From positions 1 to 8,301 of the forward strand of contig DUHJ01000141.1 in assembly GCA_013330925.1 (NCBI GenBank): a stretch of DNA of 8,301 nucleotides. Direction: 5' to 3'. This stretch comes from Candidatus Poseidoniaceae archaeon (GTDB taxonomy: Archaea; Thermoplasmatota; Poseidoniia; Poseidoniales; Poseidoniaceae). Under the pieces are notes generated by a model. It saw only the letters and a list, made by a program, of their open reading frames with translations. It did no database searches and had not been told where the DNA came from. Numbering within the stretch: position 1 is the stretch's first letter; every line of letters begins with the position of its first letter. Below are positions 7,501 through 8,301 of the stretch, piece after piece. The position numbers and the translations under genes were made by a program.

Positions 7501-8247
7501 TCAGAGCAGCGCGGCCAGATCCAGTCCACCGGTCATCATGCGGGTGAGCAGGAGCAACACGCCACCAAGCAACACCGCTCGCACGGGCACCGGCATGTCC
7601 TCGCCGTCCTTGACGGTGTACAACAGCAGGCCTGCTGCAACCGCCATTTGACCGACGGTGGCAAAGAACAGCGAGAAGGCCCCGTACACGGCTTGCCGAC
7701 GGTCGTACTTGTCCAGTGCTTCAGCAAAATCTTCCAAGTCGTCCGCGTCTGTACCGAAATCACCCACCGCGGGAGGATCGGCCAAATTTGCAAAGAGCAA
7801 GAGCACGGCCGTGAACAGCAGCAAACCAAATCCGGCCATCACGATCATGTGCGTCAACGGAGGCCATTCCCGAGGTTCTTTGACGACAGGAACCGGCACC
7901 TGCATGACCGTGGCGGCCTGTGCGGGCATCATGCCCGCCTGCATCATGACCTGTTGGCCGCCCAAATTTGTGGTCGTCGGCTGAGCGGGTACGACTCCCG
8001 CGGCCTGTTGGGGAATCACCGCTTGCGCTGCAGCCACGGCTGGCGCAACCGGGGCCGCCACCGCTTGAGGCGTCGAGACCGGGACGGCGGGAAGCATGGT
8101 TTCTGCTGGGGGAGGGGGCGTTGGCAAGGCTCCCGTCTGCACCGGTGGACCGGGCATCGGGGGGGCAACCACCGGTGCTGGAGCCGTGTCAAACTCGTCC
8201 CATGGATCGTCGTCAGGGGGCGGAAGGGGGGCAGGCGGTGGCATCAT
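7501..8247 (-). CDS. Membrane protein with Pro/Ala/Gln-rich N-terminal region and three membrane segments
   Basis: This 248-residue protein is not recognised. Residues 1-59 are proline-rich, with an acidic patch containing an aromatic motif (DDDPWDEF at 12-19). Residues 60-122 are rich in Ala, Val, Gln, Pro and Met, probably a disordered tether. Three hydrophobic stretches follow at about 132-153, 186-210 and 221-239, with a very acidic loop at 162-180 between the first two. The Lys/Arg-containing stretch just before the first segment (KEPREW, 123-128) suggests the long N-terminus lies in the cytoplasm, which would place the acidic loop outside. A stop codon in frame 18 bases upstream (bases 8263-8265) limits the start to the paired ATG codons at 8247 or 8244. 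No Shine-Dalgarno is present. A role as a scaffold or envelope protein that binds partners through its proline-rich arm is possible, but unproven. Confidence 0.85.
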   Translation of the reverse strand: MMPPPAPLPPPDDDPWDEFDTAPAPVVAPPMPGPPVQTGALPTPPPPAETMLPAVPVSTPQAVAAPVAPAVAAAQAVIPQQAAGVVPAQPTTTNLGGQQVMMQAGMMPAQAATVMQVPVPVVKEPREWPPLTHMIVMAGFGLLLFTAVLLLFANLADPPAVGDFGTDADDLEDFAEALDKYDRRQAVYGAFSLFFATVGQMAVAAGLLLYTVKDGEDMPVPVRAVLLGGVLLLLTRMMTGGLDLAALL

Positions 8248-8270
8248 CTGAACGCCATCGACTCAGATGT

Positions 8271-8279
8271 CCTATCATC
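8271..8279 (-). promoter_or_regulatory. Possible TATA-like element for the proline-rich membrane protein gene
   Basis: On the minus strand the bases read GATGATAGG, centred about 28 bases before the ATG at 8247. With no Shine-Dalgarno before that ATG, this spacing suits a leaderless transcript. The match to consensus is weak and the call is tentative. Confidence 0.25.
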
Positions 8280-8301
8280 CTTGCTCGCTGTTCACTCGCC
8301 T

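Noticed and set aside
1..8301. Transposons, CRISPR arrays, tRNA or rRNA genes, phage or defence genes
   Set aside because: No array of regularly spaced repeats, terminal inverted repeats, transposase motifs, or tRNA-like cloverleaf was seen, and nearly all the sequence is accounted for by the five genes.

Overview
The window is GC-rich, almost wholly coding DNA with five protein genes and no RNA genes, mobile elements or CRISPR arrays that I can see. It suggests a compact, free-living prokaryote. My best guess is an archaeon of the Marine Group II / Poseidoniales (Thermoplasmatota) type. The reasons are a PGM3/AGM1-flavoured phosphohexomutase, orphan many-pass membrane proteins with acidic or Pro/Ala-rich N-termini, very tight packing, and three of four visible gene starts lacking a Shine-Dalgarno sequence but having a weak TA-containing element about 25 bp upstream, as leaderless archaeal genes do. 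This assignment is an inference; a GC-rich bacterium is not excluded, because ATP-type PEP carboxykinase occurs in both domains.

Layout: (1) 1-1292, plus strand, the 3' part of a phosphohexomutase gene cut by the window edge. (2) 1293-5072, minus strand, a 1259-residue protein with roughly 35 membrane segments and no family I recognise; its stop codon directly abuts that of gene 1. (3) 5073-5226, a 154-bp divergent intergenic region holding the ribosome binding site and probable promoter of gene 2, a probable promoter of pckA, and several short inverted repeats. (4) 5227-6828, plus strand, pckA, ATP-dependent phosphoenolpyruvate carboxykinase, complete with all key active-site residues. (5) 6870-7496, plus strand, an unrecognised soluble protein with a strongly acidic tail. 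(6) 7501-8247, minus strand, a protein with a long Pro/Ala/Gln-rich N-terminal region and three membrane segments, converging on gene 5 with only 4 bp between stop codons.

Two genes are metabolic: pckA makes PEP from oxaloacetate at the entry to gluconeogenesis, and the mutase interconverts hexose 1- and 6-phosphates (possibly the GlcNAc or glucosamine type) further along the route to sugar nucleotides. They are separated by an opposite-strand gene, so there is no operon linking them. The alternating strands suggest mostly single-gene transcription units. I see no convincing evidence of a new multi-gene system; the most unusual object is the giant polytopic membrane protein.
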